A program made the position numbers and the translations under genes. Below are positions 37,702-46,788 of a DNA stretch of 64,000 bases, piece by piece. The notes under the pieces were generated by a model that was given only the letters and a program-made list of their open reading frames with translations, did not search any database and was not told the origin of the DNA. Positions within the stretch are counted from its first letter, which is position 1; each line of letters starts with the position of its first letter. Source of the stretch: Bacteroidota bacterium (GTDB taxonomy: Bacteria > Bacteroidota > Bacteroidia > 2-12-FULL-35-15); the NCBI GenBank assembly GCA_016707685.1, contig JADJHE010000008.1:83579-147578 (forward strand), given 5' to 3'.

Positions 37702-39513
37702 ATGCAAAACATTAGAAACATTGCCATTATTGCCCATGTCGATCACGGGAAAACAACTTTGGTTGACAAAATTTTACACACAGGTAAATTATTTCGTGAA
37801 AACCAAGAATCAGGTGAGTTAATCCTTGATAACAATGACTTGGAACGCGAACGTGGGATTACCATTTTGGCAAAAAACGTATCTGTACGTTATAAAGGAA
37901 CAAAAATTAATATTATTGATACTCCAGGCCATGCTGACTTTGGAGGCGAAGTTGAACGTGTATTAAACATGGCTGATGGTGTTGTGCTTTTGGTGGATGC
38001 ATTTGAAGGTGCAATGCCTCAAACGCGTTTTGTTACTCAAAAAGCATTGGCACAAGGGAAGCGTGTAGTACTAGTTATCAATAAAGTAGATAAACCAAAC
38101 TGTCGTCCTGATGAAGTACATGATCAAGTATTTGATTTGTTTTTCAATTTAGATGCAACAGAAGAACAATTAAACTTTAAAACAGTTTATGGTTCATCTA
38201 AACAAGGTTGGATGGGTCCAGATTGGAAAAATCCAACTCAAGATATTACTTACTTATTGGATACAATCATTGATTTCTTCCCAGAAGCACCTAGCTTAGA
38301 AGGAACATTGCAAATGCAAATTACATCATTGGATTATTCTTCTTTTGTTGGTCGTATTGCTGTAGGTCGTGTTCACCGTGGTTCAGTAAAAGAAAACATG
38401 CCAGTATCTTTAGTAAAAAGAGATGGTTCAATTGTTAAATCACGTATCAAAGAACTTTTCATATTTGAAGGTTTAGGGAAAGCAAAAACTACTGAAACAA
38501 TTAAATCAGGAGAAATTGTTGCAATTACTGGTATCGATGGTTTTGAAATTGGAGATACAATTGCAGATTTTGAAAATCCAGAAGGATTAACACCAATTGC
38601 TATTGATGAACCAACAATGAACATGTTGTTTTGCATCAACAATTCACCATTCTTTGGTAAAGAAGGAAAATTTGTTACTTCTCGCCATTTACGTGATCGT
38701 TTATTTAAAGAATTAGAAAAGAATCTTGCATTACGTGTTGAAGAAACAAACTCTGCTGATTCATACTTAGTGTTTGGTCGTGGTATTCTTCACTTATCTG
38801 TTTTAATTGAAACAATGAGACGTGAAGGGTATGAGTTGCAAGTTGGACAGCCACAAGTTATCATCAAAGAAATTGATGGTGTTAAATGTGAGCCTATCGA
38901 ATATTTAACAGTAGATGTTCCTGAAGAAAGTGCTGGTAAAGTAATTGAATATGTGAGTCAACGTAAAGGAGATATGTTGTTGATGGAACCAAAAGGTGAT
39001 TTACAACATTTAGAATTTGAAATTCCTTCACGTGGTATTATCGGTTTACGTAATAATATCTTAACAGCAACAGCTGGTGAAGCTATTATGGCGCATCGTT
39101 TCAAAGCATTCGAGCCTTGGAAAGGTGTTATTCCTAGCCGTAACAATGGTGTTTTAATTTCAGGTGAAATGGGAACTGCAATTGCTTACTCAATCGATAA
39201 ATTACAAGATAGAGGGAAATTTTTTGTTGAGCCAGGTGAAGCAATTTATACTGGACAAGTTATCGGTGAAAACAATCGTCAGGACGATATCGTTGTGAAC
39301 ATCACAAAAGAGAAAAAATTAACAAACATGCGTGCATCTGGTACAGATGATAAAATGCGTATCGCACCAAAAATCAATTTCTCTTTAGAAGAAGCAATGG
39401 AATACATTCAAATGGATGAGTATGTTGAGGTTACTCCAACATCATTGCGTATGCGTAAAGTAATCTTAGATGAAACGGAACGTAAGCGTCAAGAGAAAAA
39501 ATTAGTTTCTTAA
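37702..39513 (+). CDS. typA: Translational GTPase TypA/BipA
   Basis: 603 residues from the ATG at 37702. G1 is AHVDHGKTTLVDKIL, G2 lies in ERERGITI, G3 is DTPGHADFGGEVERV and G4 is INKVDKP. Domain II, the EF-G-like domain III and the BipA-specific C-terminal domain (RGIIGLRNNILTATAGEAIM, IDKLQDRGKFFVEPGEAIYT) follow. It binds ribosomes and helps large-subunit assembly and stress adaptation. Length is normal. The in-frame TTG at 37678 adds eight residues and is less likely. Confidence 0.96.
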   Translation: MQNIRNIAIIAHVDHGKTTLVDKILHTGKLFRENQESGELILDNNDLERERGITILAKNVSVRYKGTKINIIDTPGHADFGGEVERVLNMADGVVLLVDAFEGAMPQTRFVTQKALAQGKRVVLVINKVDKPNCRPDEVHDQVFDLFFNLDATEEQLNFKTVYGSSKQGWMGPDWKNPTQDITYLLDTIIDFFPEAPSLEGTLQMQITSLDYSSFVGRIAVGRVHRGSVKENMPVSLVKRDGSIVKSRIKELFIFEGLGKAKTTETIKSGEIVAITGIDGFEIGDTIADFENPEGLTPIAIDEPTMNMLFCINNSPFFGKEGKFVTSRHLRDRLFKELEKNLALRVEETNSADSYLVFGRGILHLSVLIETMRREGYELQVGQPQVIIKEIDGVKCEPIEYLTVDVPEESAGKVIEYVSQRKGDMLLMEPKGDLQHLEFEIPSRGIIGLRNNILTATAGEAIMAHRFKAFEPWKGVIPSRNNGVLISGEMGTAIAYSIDKLQDRGKFFVEPGEAIYTGQVIGENNRQDDIVVNITKEKKLTNMRASGTDDKMRIAPKINFSLEEAMEYIQMDEYVEVTPTSLRMRKVILDETERKRQEKKLVS

Positions 39514-39539
39514 TATCCATTATAGTATTTAAAAACGCT

Positions 39540-40754
39540 TCACAGAATGTTAGGTTTTTTCTTTTTACTTAATAGAATAAAACCGATTGCAGCAAGGATG
39601 CTTAGTCCAATCAACACATAGAACATTGTGTTAAATCCATATCGGTTAGCTAGGCCTAACCCCAATACCGGTGCAACAATATTAGAAACACCATAAGCGA
39701 TAGAATACAAAGCCGAGTATTGTCCTTGTCGTTCCTTTTTTGGACGCGATAACGAGTAGTTCATCATAAATGGCATTGCATAAATTTCGGAGAGAGTAAT
39801 AATAACGGTGTATGCTATAGCAGGCAATAACATCCCTTCACCAAATTTTAATATTGCAAAGGAAACAGGCAAACACAAAACACCAATAATGATATACCTA
39901 AATAACTTTTTTTCTTTTTCGAGATACGTTACCAAGGGCATTTCAATTAATACTACAAGCAGTCCGTTTAGTCCTAAAAGTAATCCAATGGTGTCTTCAC
40001 TATAATTACAAACGGTATCAAAGTATTGTGGAATACTTGCAAAAAGCTGAAAGAAGCAAACGCCATATAGAGCAACTAAAAGTATAAATACTAAATAAGG
40101 AATATCTCGATAGGCCGATGGGCTGCTATCTTTTATTTCGGCACTTGTTACTTTTGATTGTTCTAATTCTTTTTTTGGCAAATACATGAATAATAATCCT
40201 GCCGCTGCTACCGAAGTAATTGCATCAATTACAAAAAGTAATTTATAGCCCAAGTACAAAGCAATAAATCCTCCAACTGCAGGACCAACCGAAAAGCCCA
40301 AATTCACCGCTAATCGAACCAAGGATACGGAACGCGTTCTGTTTTCGGGCGAACTATATGCAGCAATTGCTTTTGAATTTGCTGGGCGAAAAATATCAGC
40401 CGCAAATGCATAGATAAAAATTACGGATGAAATAAAAATAGGTGTTTTAGCAGCTAATAGAAGCAATAAAATGAAGCCACTCGAAATGAGTGAGTAAAAC
40501 ATAATGTTGTAAAAGTGATAACGGTCGGTTAGCCACCCACCGGCATAGGATCCTAATACACTTCCAATTCCATAAAAGCTCAATGCTAAACCGGCTTCAG
40601 CTATTGTAAAATGTAATTCTTTGGTAAGGTAAAGTGAAGTAAAAAGCAATACCATGGATCCACTTCTATTAATGAACATAGCAATAGAAAGCACCCAAAT
40701 GTTTCGTTGAATAGCAGAGAAGGATTCTTTATATAATGCTAAAATCGCTTTCAT
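39540..40754 (-). CDS. Major facilitator superfamily transporter
   Basis: 404 residues from the ATG at 40754 (MKAILALYKESFSAIQRNIW), with about 12 hydrophobic segments and the MFS A-like motif GGWLTDRYHFYN between helices 2 and 3. The motif GPAVGGFIALYLG lies in helix 5. Substrate cannot be read; such genes are often drug or sugar exporters. A longer ORF to 40922 would run through the divergent CoA-transferase start and is rejected. Confidence 0.88.
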   Translation of the reverse strand: MKAILALYKESFSAIQRNIWVLSIAMFINRSGSMVLLFTSLYLTKELHFTIAEAGLALSFYGIGSVLGSYAGGWLTDRYHFYNIMFYSLISSGFILLLLLAAKTPIFISSVIFIYAFAADIFRPANSKAIAAYSSPENRTRSVSLVRLAVNLGFSVGPAVGGFIALYLGYKLLFVIDAITSVAAAGLLFMYLPKKELEQSKVTSAEIKDSSPSAYRDIPYLVFILLVALYGVCFFQLFASIPQYFDTVCNYSEDTIGLLLGLNGLLVVLIEMPLVTYLEKEKKLFRYIIIGVLCLPVSFAILKFGEGMLLPAIAYTVIITLSEIYAMPFMMNYSLSRPKKERQGQYSALYSIAYGVSNIVAPVLGLGLANRYGFNTMFYVLIGLSILAAIGFILLSKKKKPNIL

Positions 40755-40815
40755 TTTTGTAAAGGTACTAATTGATTTTATCTGTGAATCAGTTAACTTA
40801 GCAAAAAAATAAAGA

Positions 40816-42078
40816 ATGATTACTACTGCTAGTGAAGCATTAAAAGTTGTTAAGTCGAATGACAATGTATTTATACATTCTGCTGCAGCAACGCCTCTAT
40901 TATTGGTAAAAGAACTCTCCAAAAGAGCATGTGAATTGAAAAATGTAAGTATTTATTCGATGCATACCGAAGGCGATGCTGCTTATGCAGCTCCTGAATG
41001 TGTCGATTCATTTAAAATAAAAGCATTTTTTGTTGGCGATAATGTTCGTGAAGCAGTTCAGCATGGAAGAGGGAGCTACATCCCCATGTTTTTGAGTGAA
41101 GCCCCTTCTTTATTTCGAAAAGGGATAATTCCTATTGATGTTGCATTGATTTCGGTTTCATTACCAGATGAACATGGTTATTGTTCTTTAGGGACATCAA
41201 TCGATATTTCATCCGCTGCTCAACAATCTGCAAAAATTGTAATTGCTCAAGTCAATAAATTTGTTCCACGAACACATGGCGATGGATTGATTCATATAAA
41301 TGATATTGATTTTATGGTAGAGTACGATGAACCTTTGCCAGAAACACAAAGCCATGATTTAACGGAAGTAGAAAAAGCAATTGGTAAAAACATTGCCGAA
41401 TTAGTAGAAGATGGGGCAACACTTCAAATGGGTATTGGTGCAATACCAAATGCAGTATTGGCATGTTTGGGGAATCATAAAAATTTAGGAATTCATTCCG
41501 AAATGTTTTCGGATGGAATACTTCCATTGGTTGAAAGTGGAGTTATCAATGGACAAAACAAAGTAAAATACCCAGGAATGATTGTTGGCTCATTTGTAGT
41601 AGGAACAAAAAAGCTTTATGACTTTATAAATGATAATCCAATAGTAAAGATGTTGGATTTTGCTTACGTGAATAATACGGATGTAATTCGAAGAAATCCG
41701 AAAGTAACTGCGATTAATAGTGCTATTGAAATTGATTTAACAGGACAAGTGTGTGCCGATTCCATTGGCAGTAAAATATTTTCGGGAGTAGGTGGACAAA
41801 TGGATTTTATTCGTGGAGCTTCGCTTTCAGAAGGAGGGAAACCGATTATTGCATTGTCGTCCACAACAAAAAATGGCGCATCTAAAATTTCAGCAGTATT
41901 AAAGCCTGGAGCTGGAGTTGTTACAACACGTGCACACGTTCACTATGTAGTAACGGAATTTGGAGCAGTAAATTTATATGGAAAAACACTAGAGGAACGA
42001 GCTAAACTATTAATTGGCATTGCTCATCCAAATCACCGTGAAGCATTAAGCAAAGAAGCATTCGATTTATTGAAATAA
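40816..42078 (+). CDS. Acetyl-CoA hydrolase/transferase family (4-hydroxybutyrate CoA-transferase-like)
   Basis: 420 residues with the two-domain CoA-transferase family I-like fold: DNVFIHSAAATPLLLVKELS, DVALISVSLPDEHGYCSLG, QMGIGAIPNAVLACL and the catalytic glutamate in LGIHSEMFSDGILPL. The C-terminus has SGVGGQMDFIRGAS and LKPGAGVVTTRAHVHYVVTE. It exchanges CoA between acetate or a hydroxyacid and its CoA ester. Exact substrate is not decided. It is divergent from the MFS gene by 61 bp. Confidence 0.9.
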   Translation: MITTASEALKVVKSNDNVFIHSAAATPLLLVKELSKRACELKNVSIYSMHTEGDAAYAAPECVDSFKIKAFFVGDNVREAVQHGRGSYIPMFLSEAPSLFRKGIIPIDVALISVSLPDEHGYCSLGTSIDISSAAQQSAKIVIAQVNKFVPRTHGDGLIHINDIDFMVEYDEPLPETQSHDLTEVEKAIGKNIAELVEDGATLQMGIGAIPNAVLACLGNHKNLGIHSEMFSDGILPLVESGVINGQNKVKYPGMIVGSFVVGTKKLYDFINDNPIVKMLDFAYVNNTDVIRRNPKVTAINSAIEIDLTGQVCADSIGSKIFSGVGGQMDFIRGASLSEGGKPIIALSSTTKNGASKISAVLKPGAGVVTTRAHVHYVVTEFGAVNLYGKTLEERAKLLIGIAHPNHREALSKEAFDLLK

Positions 42079-42113
42079 AAAAAAGTCCTCATCACTGATG
42101 AGGACTTTTTTTT
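42076..42113. terminator. Terminator between convergent genes
   Basis: AAAAGTCCTCATCA / TGATGAGGACTTTT with A- and T-runs on both sides. Confidence 0.85.
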
Positions 42114-42116
42114 ATT

Positions 42117-42590
42117 TTACACACCACTTGGTGGAGCACCGCTTCCTGAATTATTCACTGGCGGTTTAGGTAACCAGCATCCTTCGTATTTAAAACTTAA
42201 TTTACTATAATAGTCAGAACTATAAAATCCAACGCGATCCAATGTTGCATCAATTTCGGATTGATCCAAACCTACCGCTTCTCTCAAGCTTAAAATATAT
42301 AGCCAGTTTTCTTTTTTACACATCCAAGACCCATACATTTTGTAATTTATTTCTAATAAATCTTGAAAAAAGGCTTCCGTGTTTTTATCTGGTACAGCAC
42401 AAAGTGGACTCATTACCTGAAAATAATATTTGTCGGGATTTGCAGGAAAGTTAAATACGTCAATCCAAACACTAGCATCTTTTTGTTTGAATGACCATTG
42501 TCCCGGGTTTGCACCACGGCAAGTTGCTACATCTAGTTTTAAGCCTTCAAGACTTTTTTCGATAAGTGGTGTGATTTGTTGTAAGTTCAT
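42117..42590 (-). CDS. YbjN-like / type III chaperone-fold protein
   Basis: 157 residues without a signal peptide. The pattern VWIDVFNFPANPDKYYFQVM, LLEINYKMYGSWMCKKENWL and LREAVGLDQSEIDATLDRVG resembles YbjN-type sensory regulator domains with the chaperone-like fold. The C-terminus is Pro/Gly/Ser-rich (PPVNNSGSGAPPSGV). Precise role unknown. Confidence 0.6.
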   Translation of the reverse strand: MNLQQITPLIEKSLEGLKLDVATCRGANPGQWSFKQKDASVWIDVFNFPANPDKYYFQVMSPLCAVPDKNTEAFFQDLLEINYKMYGSWMCKKENWLYILSLREAVGLDQSEIDATLDRVGFYSSDYYSKLSFKYEGCWLPKPPVNNSGSGAPPSGV

Positions 42591-42609
42591 GAGTTTGATT
42601 TATTGGAAC

Positions 42610-42644
42610 AAAAAAAGCACCAATATAAAATTGATGCCTTTTAA
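42610..42644 (-). terminator. Terminator after the lipoprotein gene
   Basis: Minus-strand AAAAGGCATCAAT pairs with ATTGGTGCTTTT (one G-T and one bulge) and is followed by T7. Confidence 0.6.
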
Positions 42645-42657
42645 AGTGTGAGTTGAA

Positions 42658-43176
42658 TTATGAATTTGGCTTAGCTGCTTCTTTCGCTTTTAATGATTTA
42701 GCTGCTTCAACCATTGTTTGAGCAGATTTTTCAGAAAATTGCTCTTCTTTGATATCTTGTATTACATAAGAAACTGCTCCTGGCTTTACAACTGCATAAA
42801 AATGAAATTCTGGAGCCGTAATTTCTGATTCCCAAACCAATAATGTTGGTTCATCAGAAACATAGCGTTTAAATTTATTTACATCGTTTCCAGCAATGTC
42901 ACTTTTCATTAAAGCAACATCTCCTTCACCTTCTTCTATTGATAGTTGGAATTCTTTTCCTACTTTAATTTCTGTAGCGCCCCATGATTGTTCTACTACT
43001 TCTAATTTCCCTTTTGTTGAATCTGGAACCATTAAACTAATAGCATTTCCATTAATAGTAATGCTTGTTTCCATCATTCCCGGAATTGAAGCGGCAGTTT
43101 CTTCTTCTTTAGAACCACCACAACTTGCAAAAAATAATACTGCAGGAGCAGCTAATAATAAAAGTACCTTTTTCAT
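42658..43176 (-). CDS. Lipoprotein, function unknown
   Basis: 172 residues with a lipoprotein signal peptide and lipobox (LLLLAAPAVLFFASC, Cys about residue 19) followed by GGSKEEE. The mature part has no recognised domain; it is acidic, with a Lys/Ala-rich helical end (KSLKAKEAAKPNS). It is probably anchored in the outer or inner membrane facing the periplasm. Confidence 0.8.
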   Translation of the reverse strand: MKKVLLLLAAPAVLFFASCGGSKEEETAASIPGMMETSITINGNAISLMVPDSTKGKLEVVEQSWGATEIKVGKEFQLSIEEGEGDVALMKSDIAGNDVNKFKRYVSDEPTLLVWESEITAPEFHFYAVVKPGAVSYVIQDIKEEQFSEKSAQTMVEAAKSLKAKEAAKPNS

Positions 43177-43269
43177 TGATTAATTGTTATTTTGTTTAGT
43201 AAAGCAAATATAGGATATATATATAATATAGAGCAAATTGTATCTATATTTATGAACAAATTTTTACAA

Positions 43270-44304
43270 ATGAAACTGAGTTTTCAACCATTCACATTAC
43301 AATTTAAGCATCCATTTAAAATTGCTCATGGGGTTCGTTCTTCCACACAGGTTGTGATTGTAAAAATAGTTTACGAAGAATTTGTAGGATATGGCGAAGC
43401 AAGTATGCCACCATATTTGGGAGAGTCCACGAAACAGTGATTAAGTTTCTTGAAAAAGCAAAACCGATTCTTGAAAAGTTGAGCTATCCATTTGATATGG
43501 ATGAGGCGTTGAACGAAATAGATTGTATTGCAAAAAATAATACAGCAGCAAAGGCGTCTATTGATATTGCATTGCACGATTTAGTGGGAAAAATTACAAA
43601 TCAACCAACTTGGAATTGTTTTAATGCAGATAAATTAAAGGCACCTTTTACAACTTTTACAATCGGTATAGATGAACCTGAAGTTTTAAAACTAAAGGTA
43701 ACCGAAGCGAGCGACTATAAAATGTTTAAAGTAAAAACTGAATGGGGAGGATGATCGATTAATTATTAATACCATTCGAAGTATTACAGATAAACCAATT
43801 GCAGTTGATGTAAATCAAGGATGGAAAAATAAAGAAGAAGCGATTAGAATGATTGAATGGCTATCTACTCAAAATGTGGTGTTGGTTGAACAGCCATTAT
43901 TAAAAACAAATTTAGAAGATGCATATTGGTTATACCAGCGTTCGCCATTGCCACTCTATGCCGATGAAACGGTTCAACGATTAAAAGATATTGATTCAGT
44001 TAAAGATTGTTTTCATGGAATCAATATCAAATTAATGAAATGTACAGGATTGAATGAGGCGAATAAAATGATAAAGAACGCAATCAATAGTAATTTAAAA
44101 ATATTGATTGGATGTATGAGTGAAACTTCGTGCGCAATTTCTGCTGCTGCACAATTATCTCCATTTGCTAATTATGCTGATTTAGATGGAGCATTATTAA
44201 TTAAGAATAATCTATTTGAAGGACTAAATTTTTTTGAAGGAAAGATTGTTTTGAATGATAGGCCGGGTATTGGCGTGTTTCCGATTGATTCAGAAGTAGA
44301 GTAG
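43270..44304 (+). pseudogene. Dipeptide (L-Ala-D/L-Glu-type) epimerase, enolase superfamily, two frameshifts
   Basis: The N-terminal capping domain is in frame 1 (FKHPFKIAHGVRSSTQVVIV, VGYGEASMPPYLGES). The middle is in frame 3 (ETVIKFLEKAKPI, IDIALHDLVGKIT, with the KMFKVK catalytic-lysine strand). The rest is in frame 1 (VDVNQGWKNKEEAIRMIEWL, LVEQPL, ADETV, INIKLMKCTG). One base is lost near 43427-43429. One A is gained in the AAAAA run at 43732-43736. Repaired length is 344 residues, as expected for peptidoglycan-dipeptide epimerases. Metal-ligand segments are intact, so both shifts may be sequence errors. The ATG at 43270 aligns with the family start; 43252 is an alternative. Confidence 0.85.
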
Positions 44305-44317
44305 GAAAGTAAAGGGC

Positions 44318-44346
44318 AAAAAAAAAGGCTCTTACGAGCCCTTTTC
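44318..44346. terminator. Bidirectional terminator, epimerase / histone-like gene
   Basis: GGCTC-TTAC-GAGCC (44327-44340), with an A-run on the left and CTTTTCTT on the right. Confidence 0.7.
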
Positions 44347-44520
44347 TTACTTTTTCTTAGCTGCTTTCTTAGCTGCTTTTTTAGGAGCTGCTTTTTTAGT
44401 AGCTTTTTTAGCTGCTTTTTTTGGAGCTGCTTTTTTAGTTGCTTTTTTAGCTGCTTTTTTTGGAGCTGCTTTCTTAGCTGCTTTTTTTGGAGCTGCTTTT
44501 TTTGTTGCTTTTTTTGCCAT
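44347..44520 (-). CDS. Histone H1-like Lys/Ala-rich protein (57 residues)
   Basis: The minus strand gives a 57-residue protein beginning MAKKATKKAAPKKAAKKAAP. It is built almost entirely from AAPKKAAKKA(A/T) units and contains only Met, Ala, Lys, Thr and Pro, with prolines at 11, 20, 33 and 46 and a KKK end. This matches the histone H1-like C-terminal-tail proteins of Bacteroidota and Chlamydiae-type Hc proteins, which bind DNA non-specifically. The ATG is at 44518-44520 and the stop TAA at 44347-44349. A terminator follows directly. The tandem codons (AAA/AAG GCA/GCT) make slippage-prone DNA. Function is inferred from composition. Confidence 0.85.
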   Translation of the reverse strand: MAKKATKKAAPKKAAKKAAPKKAAKKATKKAAPKKAAKKATKKAAPKKAAKKAAKKK

Positions 44521-44864
44521 GGTTTTTTTGGTTATTAAATTATTTGATATGAAGTAAGAAAAATTATCAATACAAAAAAAATATTTGCCACTTATTTTAT
44601 TAACATCGAAATGTTCATATTGTTAATATCCTGTTTTTCGTTTTCAATATTAAAATCGATTTTGAAGAATAAAAAAAGGGAAAAATAATTTTTATAGTAA
44701 ACGATTAATTATAAAAATAAAAAACGAATAGCTTGTACATACAGTTTTATCAATTGTTTTAGCGATTCGTGTTTTTTGATAATAGATTTTGAATTAATAA
44801 AACAAAGAACGATGTAGTAACTATAAGTTTGTTTTTTATGAATTCATAAAGGGTAAAAATCGAC
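44521..44864. other. AT-rich gap upstream of the histone-like gene
   Basis: 344 bp without a credible ORF. An imperfect inverted repeat AAAAAACGAATAGC (44719-44732) / GCGATTCGTGTTTTTT (44762-44777) could form a hairpin followed by a T-run in the plus direction. The rest is AT-rich with no recognised motif, and probably holds the promoter of the histone-like gene. Confidence 0.4.
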
Positions 44865-46097
44865 TTATTTTTTTCTTTCTAATAATGCCATATAAAATCC
44901 ATCCGCATGATAAACATCAGGTGAATATCGTTTTTCTCCAACAAATTCCCATTTTTCACCAAACTCATTTATAAACCATTTTACTTGTTCTTCTCCTTCG
45001 CTTGGTAAAATACTACATGTTGCATACACCATCTTGCCACCAACTTTTGTCATATCAGAAAATGAAGTTAATATTTCACGTTGAATTTTTTTAACGCGTT
45101 CAATCTCTTCTAAATTCAATTTCCATTTACTATCAGGGTTTCTTCTAAGCACACCTAGGCCAGAACAAGGCACATCTAATAATAATCGATCAGCAGTTCC
45201 TTTAAGACGTTTTATTGTTTTAGAAGATTCTATTTTTTTTGTTTCAACAATATTTACATTCGCACGAGTGGTGCGTTTTTTTAACTCTTGTAATTTTCTG
45301 TCTTTAACATCCAAAGCAATAATGCGTCCTTTGTTTTTCATTAATGCAGCAAGATGCAATGTTTTTCCACCAGCACCAGCACATGCATCAATTACACGCA
45401 TTCCCGGTTGAACATTTAAATACTCACTTACCATCTGTGATGCTGCATCCTGAACTTCAAACAATCCATTGTGATACGCTTCTGTTCTGAAAACATTTCT
45501 TGGGTATTTTAATTCTACAGCATCGGGCGACCATGTAATTAGTGTCGTGTCTGTTATCTTTTCTTCTTCTTCTAAAATCTTTTGCAAATCTTTTGGAGTT
45601 GTAGAAAGTGAATTTGCTCTCAATATCATACTCGGACGTTGATTCAATGCTCTTAGAACTTTATCCCACTGTTTGCCTAATTCTTTTTCTCCGATAGCAT
45701 CTAACCAATCAGGAACAGATTCTCTTATTTTTCTGATCTTATAAAATTTCTCCAATTGAGAAATAGTTTTTTTAGCATTTAAGGTTTTGAAATAATTACT
45801 TTCTGGTAAATCATACCCATCAAATATTAAATAGGTACCAAAAATTGTCCACAGATTTTTATCCGTCAGTTTTTCATCAACTCCAGAAGCTGCAACTAAC
45901 AATCTCCAGTTACGAACAATGTCATACGTAACATCTGATACAAAGCTTCGTTCACGAACGTCCCATTTTTTATTGGCACGCATTACTTTTTCAATTGCCT
46001 TGTCGGCATATTCCGCTTTTTCAAAAATATCCTTTAAAGCAGTAAATATTGCTTTTATATGAAAGGTGTGGTGTTTTAGATAAAAAATTTTTGTCAT
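44865..46097 (-). CDS. RsmB/NOP-family RNA (cytosine-5) methyltransferase
   Basis: 410 residues. An N-terminal NusB/RsmB-like helical region (YADKAIEKVMRANKKWDVRE, FVSDVTYDIVRNWRLL) precedes the methyltransferase core: VQDAASQMVSEYLNVQPGM, the SAM-binding VIDACAGAGGKTLHLAALM, the motif IV DVPCSGLGVLRRNPDSKW with one catalytic cysteine, and motif VI YATCSILPSEGEEQVKWF with the other. It should form m5C in rRNA or tRNA. Start ATG at 46097 lies about 4 nt after a -7 box. Confidence 0.9.
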   Translation of the reverse strand: MTKIFYLKHHTFHIKAIFTALKDIFEKAEYADKAIEKVMRANKKWDVRERSFVSDVTYDIVRNWRLLVAASGVDEKLTDKNLWTIFGTYLIFDGYDLPESNYFKTLNAKKTISQLEKFYKIRKIRESVPDWLDAIGEKELGKQWDKVLRALNQRPSMILRANSLSTTPKDLQKILEEEEKITDTTLITWSPDAVELKYPRNVFRTEAYHNGLFEVQDAASQMVSEYLNVQPGMRVIDACAGAGGKTLHLAALMKNKGRIIALDVKDRKLQELKKRTTRANVNIVETKKIESSKTIKRLKGTADRLLLDVPCSGLGVLRRNPDSKWKLNLEEIERVKKIQREILTSFSDMTKVGGKMVYATCSILPSEGEEQVKWFINEFGEKWEFVGEKRYSPDVYHADGFYMALLERKK

Positions 46098-46101
46098 GCA
46101 A

Positions 46102-46109
46102 CAAAAGTA
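46102..46109 (-). promoter_or_regulatory. -7 box almost abutting the RsmB-like ATG
   Basis: Minus-strand TACTTTTG, a perfect TAnnTTTG, ends 4 nt before the ATG, as expected for a leaderless transcript. Confidence 0.5.
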
Positions 46110-46122
46110 CTATTTTATTGTT

Positions 46123-46130
46123 TAGGTTTG
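46123..46130 (+). promoter_or_regulatory. -7 box almost abutting the 46135 ATG
   Basis: TAGGTTTG matches TAnnTTTG and ends 4 nt before the ATG of the membrane protein gene. Confidence 0.5.
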
Positions 46131-46134
46131 CAGT

Positions 46135-46788
46135 ATGATTGAAACAAGTATCAATATAGGCGGTTTTGTAATCTATGAACCTACTACTGTTTTTACAGAT
46201 GTAGTGATCTCCATTTTGTGTTTTGTCTTTGTAAAAAATCTTAAGGCAAATACTCCCTCGGTAAAAAATTGGAAACTTTTCTTTTTATTTTTCGGACTAG
46301 GAACGCTTGTTGGCGCTTTTTCTCATGGGTTCTTTAACCAACATATTGGCATTGCTTATAAGTCGCTTTGGTTACCAATGCAGGTGCTTAATGTTTTCTC
46401 GGTTTATTTTGCACAAAAAGGAACCTATCATTCTATTCTTATAAATAGTAACAATGCAAAAGCTTGGTTATTGAGTTATCGGATGCAGGTTATCGTCTTT
46501 GCAATTGCTGTTTTTATATTTCACAACTTTTTGGTGGTTGTAATTGATAATGCACTTGGACTTATTCCAATTATGGTACTGCATTATAAGAATAGAAATA
46601 AGAATGCTGGATATACAGTTCTTGCAAATGGAATCGTAATCTCTTTTTTAACTGTTATTGTTCACGGAACCAAACTTTCCTTGCATGCTTATTTTAACTC
46701 GAACGATATTGCTCACATCCTTATTATGTTTAGTCTATATTATATGTATAGTGGGGTAAAACAATTTTCGACTCAAGCTACTCAATAA
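46135..46788 (+). CDS. Polytopic membrane protein, DUF6962-like
   Basis: 217 residues with about six hydrophobic segments (TVFTDVVISILCFVFV, LFFLFFGLGTLVGAFSHGFF, VIVFAIAVFIFHNFLVVVI, GIVISFLTVIVHG, IAHILIMFSLYYMYSG). Conserved-looking histidines occur in SHGFFNQHIG and NDIAHIL, a pattern that recalls heme or metal membrane proteins but is not decisive. Function unknown. The gene overlaps the convergent cupin gene by 11 nt. Confidence 0.7.
   Translation: MIETSINIGGFVIYEPTTVFTDVVISILCFVFVKNLKANTPSVKNWKLFFLFFGLGTLVGAFSHGFFNQHIGIAYKSLWLPMQVLNVFSVYFAQKGTYHSILINSNNAKAWLLSYRMQVIVFAIAVFIFHNFLVVVIDNALGLIPIMVLHYKNRNKNAGYTVLANGIVISFLTVIVHGTKLSLHAYFNSNDIAHILIMFSLYYMYSGVKQFSTQATQ

Noticed and set aside
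40754..40922. Longer N-terminus for the MFS transporter
   Set aside because: It would overlap the divergent CoA-transferase gene by more than 100 bp, and the extra residues do not resemble an MFS start.
44347..44520. Short tandem DNA repeats resembling a CRISPR-like array
   Set aside because: The repeats are in-frame Lys/Ala codons with no unique spacers; they encode the histone-like protein.
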